28,533 bases of DNA from JBBTVP01 sp038063175. GTDB lineage: Bacteria > Patescibacteriota > Minisyncoccia > UBA6257 > 1-14-0-10-40-38. A program made the translations under genes and the position numbers. The stretch lies in contig JBBTVP010000035.1 in assembly GCA_038063175.1 (NCBI GenBank), forward strand, positions 1 through 28,533, in the 5' to 3' direction. This document shows, piece after piece, positions 15,875 to 22,874 of this stretch (its first letter is position 1; every line of letters begins with the position of its first letter). A model generated the notes under the pieces. The model saw only the letters and a list, made by a program, of their open reading frames with translations. It ran no database searches and was not told the DNA's origin.

Positions 15875-16368
15875 CCGCTGCGGTATTCATCTGGGGGATG
15901 CGTTGGGGAAGGCATACGCCAGATGATTTTTGTATAGGTCATGTAGTTCATGATGAACCCGATCAAAACCCCGACTACGTTTGAGAGACGGAGTATCCAA
16001 TCGTTTCCGCCTCCCGCCCATTCCCCAATCGTCACGGTGAGCCATTGGATTCCCAGTGAGAGCACGACCGCAGCATTGAATTTAAAAAACTTTGAAAGCA
16101 TCGCCCAGGAAAAAGGAATGCGTTCGTTCGGAAAGGTAAACCGATTATTTAACAGAAAATTTGCGACAATCGCGACTTCAGCTCCGAGAAGCGCCGCGAC
16201 CGGAGGAGAAAAAAGATCGAACTGAATGCCGATAAGCTCGAAAATAAATGATTGAATGAGAAATCCAATGCCTCCGATAATCACCATCTTTACGAGCCGG
16301 TTTGCGATAAGTGCCTGGACATCGAGCGCAGTGAGCGCGCGCGCAATGGCACCAATATCTTTTATCAT
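15871..16368 (-). CDS. GtrA family membrane protein
   Basis: A 165-residue polytopic protein with four hydrophobic segments, approximately residues 28-48, 52-75, 95-112 and 128-147. The loop AIVANFLLNNRFTF is the GtrA signature (NF..N..WTF-like). GtrA-type proteins are thought to flip undecaprenyl-phosphate-linked sugars or assist glycosyl transfer to surface polymers, but the mechanism is not settled for most members. The gene lies 12 bp after a tandem GT4 gene and overlaps the RfbH-like gene by 4 bp (GTGA), so it is part of the operon. The C-terminal tail (PSPTHPPDEYRSG) is short and polar. Confidence 0.9.
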   Translation of the reverse strand: MIKDIGAIARALTALDVQALIANRLVKMVIIGGIGFLIQSFIFELIGIQFDLFSPPVAALLGAEVAIVANFLLNNRFTFPNERIPFSWAMLSKFFKFNAAVVLSLGIQWLTVTIGEWAGGGNDWILRLSNVVGVLIGFIMNYMTYTKIIWRMPSPTHPPDEYRSG

Positions 16369-16380
16369 GGGTGTGGTTCG

Positions 16381-18579
16381 TTATCCGACAATTTGTTCAA
16401 ACGCAGCTACCGCAGCGTCCAGGTTATAGCGAGTTACCCATTCTTTGAGAATCGTACGCAGGTTCTGTCGCGTAGCTGTGGGCATCGTTAACATTCGATC
16501 GAGCTGCTCGGCAAACGCATCTATATTCCCCGCGGGAACTACACTAGCATACATCGCGCTTGGGACGATGTCCCGAACCCCGCCCACATCGGAAGCCACG
16601 AATGGTACTCCGAAGGCCATTGCCTCGAGAAGCACATGGGGAAACCCCTCTTCATCGGATGGCACGAGGAGCGCATCCGCAATACCGTAGTAGGCGCCAA
16701 GATCCCGATTCGGAACCGCACCTACCAGGCGCACCCGCGACTGTAAATTGTAAATTGTAAATCGTAAATTAAGATTCTCTTTTTCTGGCCCTTCGCCCAC
16801 GATGATTACGGTCGTCTTTGTGTTTCTAAGTTTCGATATGATTTCAGGAATGTAGTGAGCCCCTTTACGCTTTGAGAGACGATGCACGAAGAGCACGATT
16901 TTTTGGTCTGGTGAAATTCGCAATTTTTGCTTTAACGCAACTTTTTGGAGATTGGAAATAGGAAATTGGAAATTTTTGGTATCGATCCAATTGGGCATGA
17001 TAGAAATCCGTGAGGATGGGATCTGGTAGTGACTCGCGTATGTACGACCAAGCCCCTCGGTACCAGTCACGAGGGTATCGATTATGTGGTAGGTCATCCG
17101 TTCGAACGTCTCCCGAAAAAGATTTCTCCGGTACTTCCACGGCTCTCCGCAGTTCCAGTAGCACACACGACCCTGAACAATCTTTGCGATGAATGCCGCA
17201 CGAAACGAATAGTGCACGTAGAACGTGCGATACCCGGCGAGCCGAGCGATAAGAATTCGGAGTATTGCCTGAACGATAATTCCGAACTTGGTTCCTGCGT
17301 CTCCGGAAAACGAAGCAGTGGTCCCTAGATTTTTCGGGGCGTTACCCCATTCTACAATGAGTCGAACATCGTAATGGTTTGTTATTTCCCGCACGAACTC
17401 ACTTTGGTAAGCAAAATGAGTGCTGTCTTCGTCGTGGTATTTCGGGAATACATAACAAATCTTCTGCTTCATCCGATCGAACGCTGCCCCAGCTATTTTA
17501 AAGTATTCAGCCCGGTCGGGAAGTTTTGCGACAGATTTGCGTGCCTCTCTCCTTATCAGCTCTCGTTCCTTGGGATTTTCAATAAGATCTTTCAGTGCAC
17601 GCATGAGTTTTTCCGAGTCTCCGATCGGTACTACCTTCCCCGTCTCGCCGTCACGGACGAGATCTCCTGAAACGCCTACGTCGGTCATTACGACCGGAAC
17701 TCCCGCGAGCATGGCTTCCACCGCTGTCCGACCATATCCTTCGTAGTTTGAGGTAATAAGAACTGCGTCAGCCGATCCATACTCCTCCCGAAGATCCTTT
17801 GCCCACGGCTTGAATATGACTCGCTCTCGGAGTCCATTCGCCTGGACTATGTGCTTTATGTTTTGCAATTCGGGACCTTCCCCAATTATTTTCAATATAA
17901 TGTCTGGGTATTCTTTGACTAACTTCTTAATGGCCGCGATCGCAAGACCGATATTTTTCTCGCGGCTTATGCGCGTTGGCATGAGTATCGTGAACGGTTG
18001 TTTTGCGTGGAAGATTTTCGCACGCCCTATACCTTCGAAAAAATTCGGATCAATGAAAACCGGCAAGACAGATATTTTCTCCGATACAATAAGGCCACGG
18101 ACTTCGATCGAACTCTGAATCCTTTTAGAAACAACCCGAACTGAATCCGCGAGAGGAATCAGCCGAGTCGCGAGGAAGCTTCGTAATTGATTCAGGAACG
18201 ATTCTTGAGTGAAGTATGGGCTCAAAAAATCTGTATGTACTTGGAGCTCCAAAGGAATTCCAAAACGAATCTTTAGAAATAACCCGACAAGCCCCACTTC
18301 GAATGAGTCTTGGGCGGAGATAATCCACGTACCGCCGGAAGCGAGAAGTCGCGATGCCGTTCGATAGAGCGAAAAGAATTTACCCACCTTACTGCGTCCT
18401 ACGGCCGGATGGGAAAATACATTCGTAGCTGCGATTTTTTCCCCTCGTGGAGACGGTGGCCGAACCGATACCACAATATGAACAGATTCGGCGATACTGC
18501 CGTAGTTCACGAGACGAGCACGCACTTCGGATTCGTCGCGGAAAAGGTTCGCGTCGGTTGATAAGATGAGAAGTTTCAT
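16381..18579 (-). CDS. Tandem (two-domain) family 4 glycosyltransferase
   Basis: A 732-residue protein from the ATG at 18579, with two complete GT4 modules. Module 1 (about 1-368) has LMPTRISREKNIG, GEGPE and the donor pair E280/E288 in EGYGRTAVE. Module 2 (from about 370, MKQKICYVFPKYH) has MPNWIDTKN, FVHRLSKRKGA, VGEGPE and E644/E652 in EGFPHVLLE. Such fusions may add two sugars in sequence. Module 2 contains two short tandem-repeat arrays in its coding DNA, at 16947-16974 in the interdomain linker and at 16742-16769 just after GEGPE. A longer frame starts at an ATG at 18630, but the extra 17 residues come from an 18-bp palindrome and part of an inverted repeat, so 18579 is preferred. Neither start has a clear Shine-Dalgarno. 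Confidence 0.88.
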   Translation of the reverse strand: MKLLILSTDANLFRDESEVRARLVNYGSIAESVHIVVSVRPPSPRGEKIAATNVFSHPAVGRSKVGKFFSLYRTASRLLASGGTWIISAQDSFEVGLVGLFLKIRFGIPLELQVHTDFLSPYFTQESFLNQLRSFLATRLIPLADSVRVVSKRIQSSIEVRGLIVSEKISVLPVFIDPNFFEGIGRAKIFHAKQPFTILMPTRISREKNIGLAIAAIKKLVKEYPDIILKIIGEGPELQNIKHIVQANGLRERVIFKPWAKDLREEYGSADAVLITSNYEGYGRTAVEAMLAGVPVVMTDVGVSGDLVRDGETGKVVPIGDSEKLMRALKDLIENPKERELIRREARKSVAKLPDRAEYFKIAGAAFDRMKQKICYVFPKYHDEDSTHFAYQSEFVREITNHYDVRLIVEWGNAPKNLGTTASFSGDAGTKFGIIVQAILRILIARLAGYRTFYVHYSFRAAFIAKIVQGRVCYWNCGEPWKYRRNLFRETFERMTYHIIDTLVTGTEGLGRTYASHYQIPSSRISIMPNWIDTKNFQFPISNLQKVALKQKLRISPDQKIVLFVHRLSKRKGAHYIPEIISKLRNTKTTVIIVGEGPEKENLNLRFTIYNLQSRVRLVGAVPNRDLGAYYGIADALLVPSDEEGFPHVLLEAMAFGVPFVASDVGGVRDIVPSAMYASVVPAGNIDAFAEQLDRMLTMPTATRQNLRTILKEWVTRYNLDAAVAAFEQIVG
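16742..16769. repeat. Heptamer array, TGTAAAT x4 (site B of a GT4 module)
   Basis: Three exact TGTAAAT units and one CGTAAAT, 28 bp in all, inside the tandem GT4 gene. On the coding strand it encodes the FTIYNLQ-type peptide directly after GEGPE in the C-domain Rossmann fold. The same unit recurs in the intergenic array at 26743. Confidence 0.85.
16947..16974. repeat. Heptamer array, GGAAATT x4 (site A of a GT4 module)
   Basis: Units GGAGATT, GGAAATA and two GGAAATT, 28 bp. It encodes the FQFPISN peptide in the linker after the PNWID motif of the second GT4 module. Its complement is a rotation of the ATTTCCA unit at 20270. Confidence 0.85.
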
Positions 18580-18696
18580 CCCGTTAGAAGTAGGTCGTCC
18601 ATGGACGACCGTGGTTAGTAAATCTTGCATTATTTTTTGCTACGTACCTGTTTTTAGAGATTCTGTGATTCATGGTCTGATTACTTCTAACGGGAT
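18578..18696. repeat. 15-bp inverted repeat with an internal 18-bp palindrome
   Basis: ATCCCGTTAGAAGTA (18578-18592) is exactly inverted at 18682-18696. Directly inside the left arm is the perfect palindrome GGTCGTCCATGGACGACC (18593-18610). On the minus strand one arm abuts the stop of the upstream GT4 gene, and the other forms the ATG of the downstream GT4 gene. It could be an RNA structure controlling the downstream start or a small inserted element. Confidence 0.8.
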
Positions 18697-19032
18697 TCAT
18701 ACCACCTCAAAAAAATCCTTAAGCGCACGGGCAACTGATTCCGATGAAAACTTGCCTGCACCACCCTTCGGCGGCATGGGACGAGACCCAGTCCTAAGCG
18801 AAAACTGTATCGCACCTACAAGCTCTGTGTTCGATCTCGGCCGGACCAGGACAATTCTCCCCGGGAATTCTTTTCCGACTTCGGCGTTGCCCCCTGCGTC
18901 CGTCACCACTCCCGGAAGCCCAAATCCTCCCACCGCTTCGATGAGCTGGTGCGACAGTCCTTCATAGGTACTGTTCAACACAAAGAGATCAGCAGCCGAA
19001 AGCCACTCGGCAAGCTTTTCTTTAGAAAGCAC
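18697..19032 (-). pseudogene. C-terminal part of the second GT4 module, cut off by an in-frame TGA
   Basis: The frame continues codon for codon from the upstream gene after a single TGA (19035-19033). It carries the lost end of the GT4 module: LSKEKLAEWLSAADLFVLNSTYEG, then the E-x7-E pair in EGLSHQLIEAVGGFGLPGVV, and TDAGGNAEV. On its own it is 111 codons from a GTG and lacks the first part of the donor domain, so it is not a complete enzyme. The TGA sits where GT4 enzymes have a conserved Gly (xxFxG before the -eel- helix). A single G-to-T change in GGA would explain it, and no other disruption is visible. A sequencing error, strain variant or readthrough are alternatives. Confidence 0.8.
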
Positions 19033-20973
19033 TCAGGTAAAGCCAATCGCGGCTCCAACTCCGCTCTTTTCCGCTTCTGCCTCGAGTGATTCGCGGTCAG
19101 GACCGTCACCGATAAGCACTAAGTTTGCATCCGGGAATTCTTTCCTAATATCCGGAAAAACTTCTATGAGCTCTCTGAACCCCTTCCAAGGCACGAACCG
19201 ACCTGCAGAAACAATAACCTTTCCGCGGATCTTCAGTCTCGCCCGAGTTTTCTCCCGCGGAAGCGGGGCATGAACCACAACCGGATTCGGGATAATCGTC
19301 ACCCGTTCTTCTTTCGCCCCCCAACCAAGCACCATTTTTTTGAGATACTCGCTTGGAACGATAACACGATCCGCGCTCCGCACTACCCCGTATGCCAATC
19401 TACGAAATACTTCGATTCTGAATTCATACCGTTTCGTCTGGAAAACACGAATGGAATCCTGAACGCCAAACCGCTGCGTTGCCTGTTCCCAGGCGTAATC
19501 TCCGGTTACCCGAACGATGAGCTTCGCGCCAGTAAGCGCCGCCGCAATTCTTGCCATGCCTGCTGCCCCGAGCGATGAATCGATCGCGTAGATGATTCCC
19601 TGCTTCGAGAATCCAGTTCGCATGGTGAGTCTCGCGAGATACACCGCGTGCCTAATTCCTTTCGGGAGAGAGAGTGGAATTACGTGGACATGCTCGCTCT
19701 GCCGCGTTTCCGTATTTCCGTACGTGACAAGATCTGGCTTCACCCCGATATGTACCGCACGATCCATAAGAAACGCTCCGTAGGTTGCAGGTCCGCCAAT
19801 ATCCGGCGGGAAAATTCCGGTTGCGATAGTCACCTGCGGCTCAAGCAGTCGCGAAAAGATTTTATCCATGCTTTGAGCGATGTTGTCCCACGAATACTGT
19901 TCTCTTATGAGCGTTTTCCCATTGTTAATGATACGGTTCCGGAGACGGCTATCCCTAAACAGTAACTCAATTTTTCGAGCAATATCTTCGGGATTTTCAG
20001 AGCGTGCAACGAGCCCCGTTTCACCGTCTTTTAAAAAATCCTTTATCCCACCAACATCGGTGCCAATAATCGGGAGTCCAGCCGCCATCGCTTCAAGGAA
20101 CGAATTCCCAAGCCCCTCTGACCGCGAGGGTCGGACGAATCCGTCGGCTCTGCCGAGCTCTCCGGGAATTTGCTCCGGCGGAACGTGTCCTTTGAATTCG
20201 ATCTGATGAAAAATACCGAGCTCGCGCGCGAGCGACTCGAGCGCATCACGTTCCGGTCCATCGCCGAGAATTTCCAATTTCCAATTTTTAATTTTTAATT
20301 TCGGTAACCGCGCACAGGCGCGGATAAGGATGTCGATGCCGTTCTTTGGTACGAGCCGCGACGTCGTGATGATAACTCGTTCCATTCCTTGTCGCTTGTC
20401 ACTTGTCGCTTTATACCTCGCGAGATCCACCCCGTTTGGGATCACCGAAACGCGACCGCGCGCCCCGTGCCGCCTCGCAAAATCAGCGAGAAAATTACTG
20501 ATTACCTGAATTTCATTGGCACACTTAAAAACAAGTTTCCAGACGGGATACAAGAGTCCAACTCGATTTAAGATGTGTTCTTCAGAATCTCCTTCTTGAA
20601 GCGTGAGAAGCAGGGGGATGCGTGGGTGGCGAAGCTGAAAGAGCAGCGCCGCAGCCGCACCGTAGGAAGCCATGATGGCCCAGGTTGCCTCGAACGGTTC
20701 CTGTCGGTGATTCGCTTCCGCAGCTCGCCACGCGAGGAACATGTAGCGAATTTTTCTAAGAACTGAAACTTGATAGAGATCACTGGCACCGACCCGAATC
20801 ACTCGTACGTTCCCGAGACGCTCCTCGAGAAGAGATTTCTCGAAGCGGTTTGTAAAACAAATAAATCGCCGACCGGGTAATCGGTCAGTGATTTCCTTTA
20901 CCGCAAGTTCTGCGCCTCCAACGAAAGGCAGGTAGGCGTACGAAAATACTGCTATATTACTTCGGCTCGGCAT
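19033..20973 (-). CDS. Tandem family 4 glycosyltransferase, truncated in its second module
   Basis: 646 codons before the TGA; 758 residues if the frame is read through. Module 1 (about 1-385) is complete: YLPFVGGAELAVKEI, IPNGVDLARY, ITTSRLVPKNGID, LGDGPERD and E-x7-E in EGLGNSFLE. Module 2 starts near VTIATGIFPPDIGGPATYG and runs through IIPNPVVVH, SAGRFVPWKGF and IGDGPDRE before the stop, so its donor site is lost. Module 1 would still be functional if only the short product is made. Its coding DNA carries tandem arrays at 20388-20415 (linker after NGVD) and 20270-20297 (just before LGDGPE). It is first in the 20973-13576 operon. A -10 TATAAC (20984-20979) lies 5 nt before the ATG, so the message is probably leaderless. 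Confidence 0.85.
   Translation of the reverse strand: MPSRSNIAVFSYAYLPFVGGAELAVKEITDRLPGRRFICFTNRFEKSLLEERLGNVRVIRVGASDLYQVSVLRKIRYMFLAWRAAEANHRQEPFEATWAIMASYGAAAALLFQLRHPRIPLLLTLQEGDSEEHILNRVGLLYPVWKLVFKCANEIQVISNFLADFARRHGARGRVSVIPNGVDLARYKATSDKRQGMERVIITTSRLVPKNGIDILIRACARLPKLKIKNWKLEILGDGPERDALESLARELGIFHQIEFKGHVPPEQIPGELGRADGFVRPSRSEGLGNSFLEAMAAGLPIIGTDVGGIKDFLKDGETGLVARSENPEDIARKIELLFRDSRLRNRIINNGKTLIREQYSWDNIAQSMDKIFSRLLEPQVTIATGIFPPDIGGPATYGAFLMDRAVHIGVKPDLVTYGNTETRQSEHVHVIPLSLPKGIRHAVYLARLTMRTGFSKQGIIYAIDSSLGAAGMARIAAALTGAKLIVRVTGDYAWEQATQRFGVQDSIRVFQTKRYEFRIEVFRRLAYGVVRSADRVIVPSEYLKKMVLGWGAKEERVTIIPNPVVVHAPLPREKTRARLKIRGKVIVSAGRFVPWKGFRELIEVFPDIRKEFPDANLVLIGDGPDRESLEAEAEKSGVGAAIGFT
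20270..20297. repeat. Heptamer array, ATTTCCA/ATTTTTA x4 (site B of a GT4 module)
   Basis: Two ATTTCCA then two ATTTTTA, 28 bp, followed by a degenerate ATTTCGG. It encodes the KLKIKNWKLE peptide immediately before LGDGPE. Confidence 0.85.
20388..20415. repeat. Heptamer array, CTTGTCR x3 plus a degenerate unit (site A of a GT4 module)
   Basis: CTTGTCG, CTTGTCA, CTTGTCG and then CTTTATA, 28 bp. It encodes ATSDKRQG in the linker after NGVDLARY and before the C-domain strand VIITTSR. Confidence 0.8.
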
Positions 20974-20978
20974 AGAAG

Positions 20979-20992
20979 GTTATACCTATAGT
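20979..20992. promoter_or_regulatory. Overlapping divergent -10 elements for two leaderless GT4 genes
   Basis: On the minus strand TATAAC (20984-20979) is 5 nt before the ATG at 20973; a weak TTGTTC lies 16 bp upstream (21006-21001). On the plus strand TATAGT (20987-20992) is exactly 6 nt before the ATG at 20999, with no good -35. Only 25 bp separate the two start codons, so both promoters must lie here and would compete. Confidence 0.55.
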
Positions 20993-20998
20993 AACGAA

Positions 20999-22147
20999 AT
21001 GAACAATCGAAAGCTAAAAATCATATACGTACTTACCTCGGGGGGCATTGGCGGCGCCCAACGTTACGTTCGAGACCTTACTACTGCACTCCCGAAAAAC
21101 GAGTTCGAAACAGTAACAATCACCGGAGGGAAAGATATCCCATCGCTCTCGAACCGGATCGTGCCATTTTTCGTGAATGACGTTGCAGCAATCGCAAGTC
21201 TTGCAAGAGCATTCCGAAGCTTCTCACCCGATATCATTCACCTCAATAGTTCGAAAGCTGGAGTACTCGGCGCCTTCAGCGCTTTCCTATATAACTCATT
21301 GCTTCGAAAAAAAGGTACTCCACGGGCCCGTGTGGTGTTCACCGCGCACGGATGGGTTTTTAATCCCGCAAACCATCCACCCTACCTTGTTCGTGTCGCT
21401 TACGCGCTTCTCCACCGTACCGCAGCATACTTCCAAGATGCTATTGTGAATGTTTCCGGCGCTGATTACGACATCGCACTTCACTACCGCATTGCCTCTG
21501 CACGGAAACTCGTCACGATCCCGAATGGCATCGATCCAAACATGAAATTCCTCGACCGCGAAATTGCTAGAAAAGCAATTCTTTCGAAACTTGCTACAGA
21601 AAAATTTCTCAACTCATCAACTCATGAACTCATGAACTCCACTTGGGTTGGTTCAATAGGAAGACTCTCAAAGGAAAAAGATTACGGGACGCTCATCCGG
21701 GCGATGGCTCTCGTTCCAAGAGCAATTTGCATTATTATTGGAAATGGGCCGGAGTTCAAAACGTTAAAAGTTTTAAGTGGTAAGTTACAAGTTGATGATC
21801 GTTTGTTTTTTGTGTCACCTAGAGGCGATGATGCAATACTTCTAAAATCCTTTGACTTATTTATTCTTCCGTCAATAAAGGAAGGTCTTCCCTACAGCAT
21901 CCTCGAGGCAGGAGCCGCCGGCGTTCCTGCAATTGTGACTGACGCAGGGGGCATGCCCGAAGTATTTAAAGACTTTCCGGCTTCTGTTGTGCCGATGAAA
22001 AACCCGGAGGCAATGGCTGCGCGCATAAATAAATTTCTCGAGAATCCCTCGCTCCGCGAGGAAGCACGCCACGCAATCGCAACGTCAGTCGCTACCCGCT
22101 ACCGGATAGACGCAATGGTACGCGAAACGAAGCGTGTGTACCACTAA
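20999..22147 (+). CDS. Family 4 glycosyltransferase
   Basis: A 382-residue GT-B protein with the N-domain signature TSGGIGGAQRYVRDL and the acceptor-site TAHGWVFNP. IPNGIDPNMKF leads into the linker, VGSIGRLSKEKDYG opens the C-domain, then IGNGPEFK, and the donor pair lies in EGLPYSILEAGAAGVPAIV followed by TDAGGMPEV. The order resembles transferases acting early in capsule or exopolysaccharide synthesis. The linker contains an octamer array (21614-21637) and the loop after GNGPE a heptamer array (21768-21795), the same two positions as in the tandem GT4 genes. It is divergent from 20973 and converges on the TPR gene with only 2 bp between stops. Confidence 0.92.
   Translation: MNNRKLKIIYVLTSGGIGGAQRYVRDLTTALPKNEFETVTITGGKDIPSLSNRIVPFFVNDVAAIASLARAFRSFSPDIIHLNSSKAGVLGAFSAFLYNSLLRKKGTPRARVVFTAHGWVFNPANHPPYLVRVAYALLHRTAAYFQDAIVNVSGADYDIALHYRIASARKLVTIPNGIDPNMKFLDREIARKAILSKLATEKFLNSSTHELMNSTWVGSIGRLSKEKDYGTLIRAMALVPRAICIIIGNGPEFKTLKVLSGKLQVDDRLFFVSPRGDDAILLKSFDLFILPSIKEGLPYSILEAGAAGVPAIVTDAGGMPEVFKDFPASVVPMKNPEAMAARINKFLENPSLREEARHAIATSVATRYRIDAMVRETKRVYH
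21614..21637. repeat. Octamer array, TCATSAAC x3 (site A of a GT4 module)
   Basis: TCATCAAC once and TCATGAAC twice, 24 bp, preceded by a partial unit. It encodes the SSTHELMNS peptide between the PNGID linker and the first C-domain strand. Confidence 0.85.
21768..21795. repeat. Heptamer array, AAGTNNN x4 (site B of a GT4 module)
   Basis: AAGTTTT, AAGTGGT, AAGTTAC and AAGTTGA, 28 bp. It encodes the KVLSGKLQV peptide directly after GNGPEFK. Confidence 0.75.
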
Positions 22148-22149
22148 AA

Positions 22150-22776
22150 CTAGAAACTCGCGCGGAGTTCCCCGAATTTCGCTCCGCTCTCTGGATCCAG
22201 CGCGGCGATTGCCTGGTCAAGAATCTGCTTCGCTTTTACAAGGTCTTTCACATAGTACCGATAGAACTCGTAAACCGCGTAGTAGAGGTAGTCGAATTCC
22301 GGACGCCTTTTGATCGCCTCTAGGTAGTACTGTTCCGCCTTTGCAAAGTCATGGAGTTCATTTGCGTAGAGATTGCCAAGGTTGTGGAGCGATACTGCCT
22401 CGCCCGGCCGAGTCTCTGCAAGATACTCCCAGATTTCACGGGCTCCATCGTAATCTCCAATCATTTTCCAGTAGAGCGCGAGTGAGAGCCAGTCATTGTA
22501 AGAATCCGGGTCTTCCTTTAGCGCCGCCACTAGACGATCAATTTCTTCCCGTGCCTTTTTCTTATTCTCTTCAGAGAGGGGTGCGGTAATATGGATGTTT
22601 CTGTCAAGATCTGGAGCGGAAATTTCTGGCGAGGGATTCGGCATAGGGCTCGTGGAAGTTCCGGTAGGCGGATTTAACTCTTCGCCTTTCCGAATATCTC
22701 TGATTATAAAGAACGCCGCTCCAGCCGCAATAATCACTACTAATACTCCCAGGAGTATCGTTAATTTTTTACGCAT
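22150..22776 (-). CDS. Membrane-anchored TPR protein
   Basis: A 208-residue protein. A single N-terminal hydrophobic helix (residues 5-24, LTILLGVLVVIIAAGAAFFI) follows a KK pair, with no clear cleavage site, so it is probably a signal anchor. A Pro/Ser/Thr-rich linker covers about 35-55. From about residue 90 there are three or so tetratricopeptide-like helix pairs, with alternating W, L, Y, A positions as in WLSLALYWKMIGDYDGAREIW and HNLGNLYANELHDFAKAEQYYLEAI. The TPR region would sit outside the membrane and bind a protein partner. It is downstream of the giant surface protein but behind a terminator, so it is probably expressed separately or by readthrough. A role in assembling the surface layer is only a guess. 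Confidence 0.8.
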   Translation of the reverse strand: MRKKLTILLGVLVVIIAAGAAFFIIRDIRKGEELNPPTGTSTSPMPNPSPEISAPDLDRNIHITAPLSEENKKKAREEIDRLVAALKEDPDSYNDWLSLALYWKMIGDYDGAREIWEYLAETRPGEAVSLHNLGNLYANELHDFAKAEQYYLEAIKRRPEFDYLYYAVYEFYRYYVKDLVKAKQILDQAIAALDPESGAKFGELRASF

Positions 22777-22814
22777 AGTAAAAACAGTCTAACTGATAAT
22801 TCGGAAAAACCGAA

Positions 22815-22843
22815 GCCCCACCCCCGCATGGCGGGGGAGGGGC
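22815..22843 (-). terminator. Terminator of the surface-protein gene
   Basis: GCCCC-A-CCCCCGC pairs with GCGGGGG-A-GGGGC around a 3-nt loop, a 12-bp stem with one mismatch. On the minus strand TTTTT follows 5 nt after the stem. A second hairpin (AACTAACA/TGTTAGTT, 22857-22880) spans the stop codon just upstream. Confidence 0.85.
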
Positions 22844-22874
22844 CTGGCTTTCACGGAACTAACAAACTCAAGTG

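Noticed and set aside
18580..18630. 17-residue N-terminal extension of the tandem GT4 from ATG 18630
   Set aside because: It is encoded largely by a palindrome and a repeat arm; GT-B proteins normally start at the MKLLILS strand.
19033..19035. Genetic code 25 (UGA = Gly) for the whole organism
   Set aside because: TGA ends several genes cleanly in the window (3381-3383, 9958-9960, 12557-12559, 15871-15873, 18697-18699), some in start/stop overlaps.
19033..19035. Selenocysteine insertion at the TGA
   Set aside because: The family has Gly here, not Cys, and no SECIS-like hairpin is evident directly downstream.
16742..21795. CRISPR-like repeats
   Set aside because: Units are 7-8 bp in uninterrupted tandem, without spacers, and lie inside genes; no cas gene is present.
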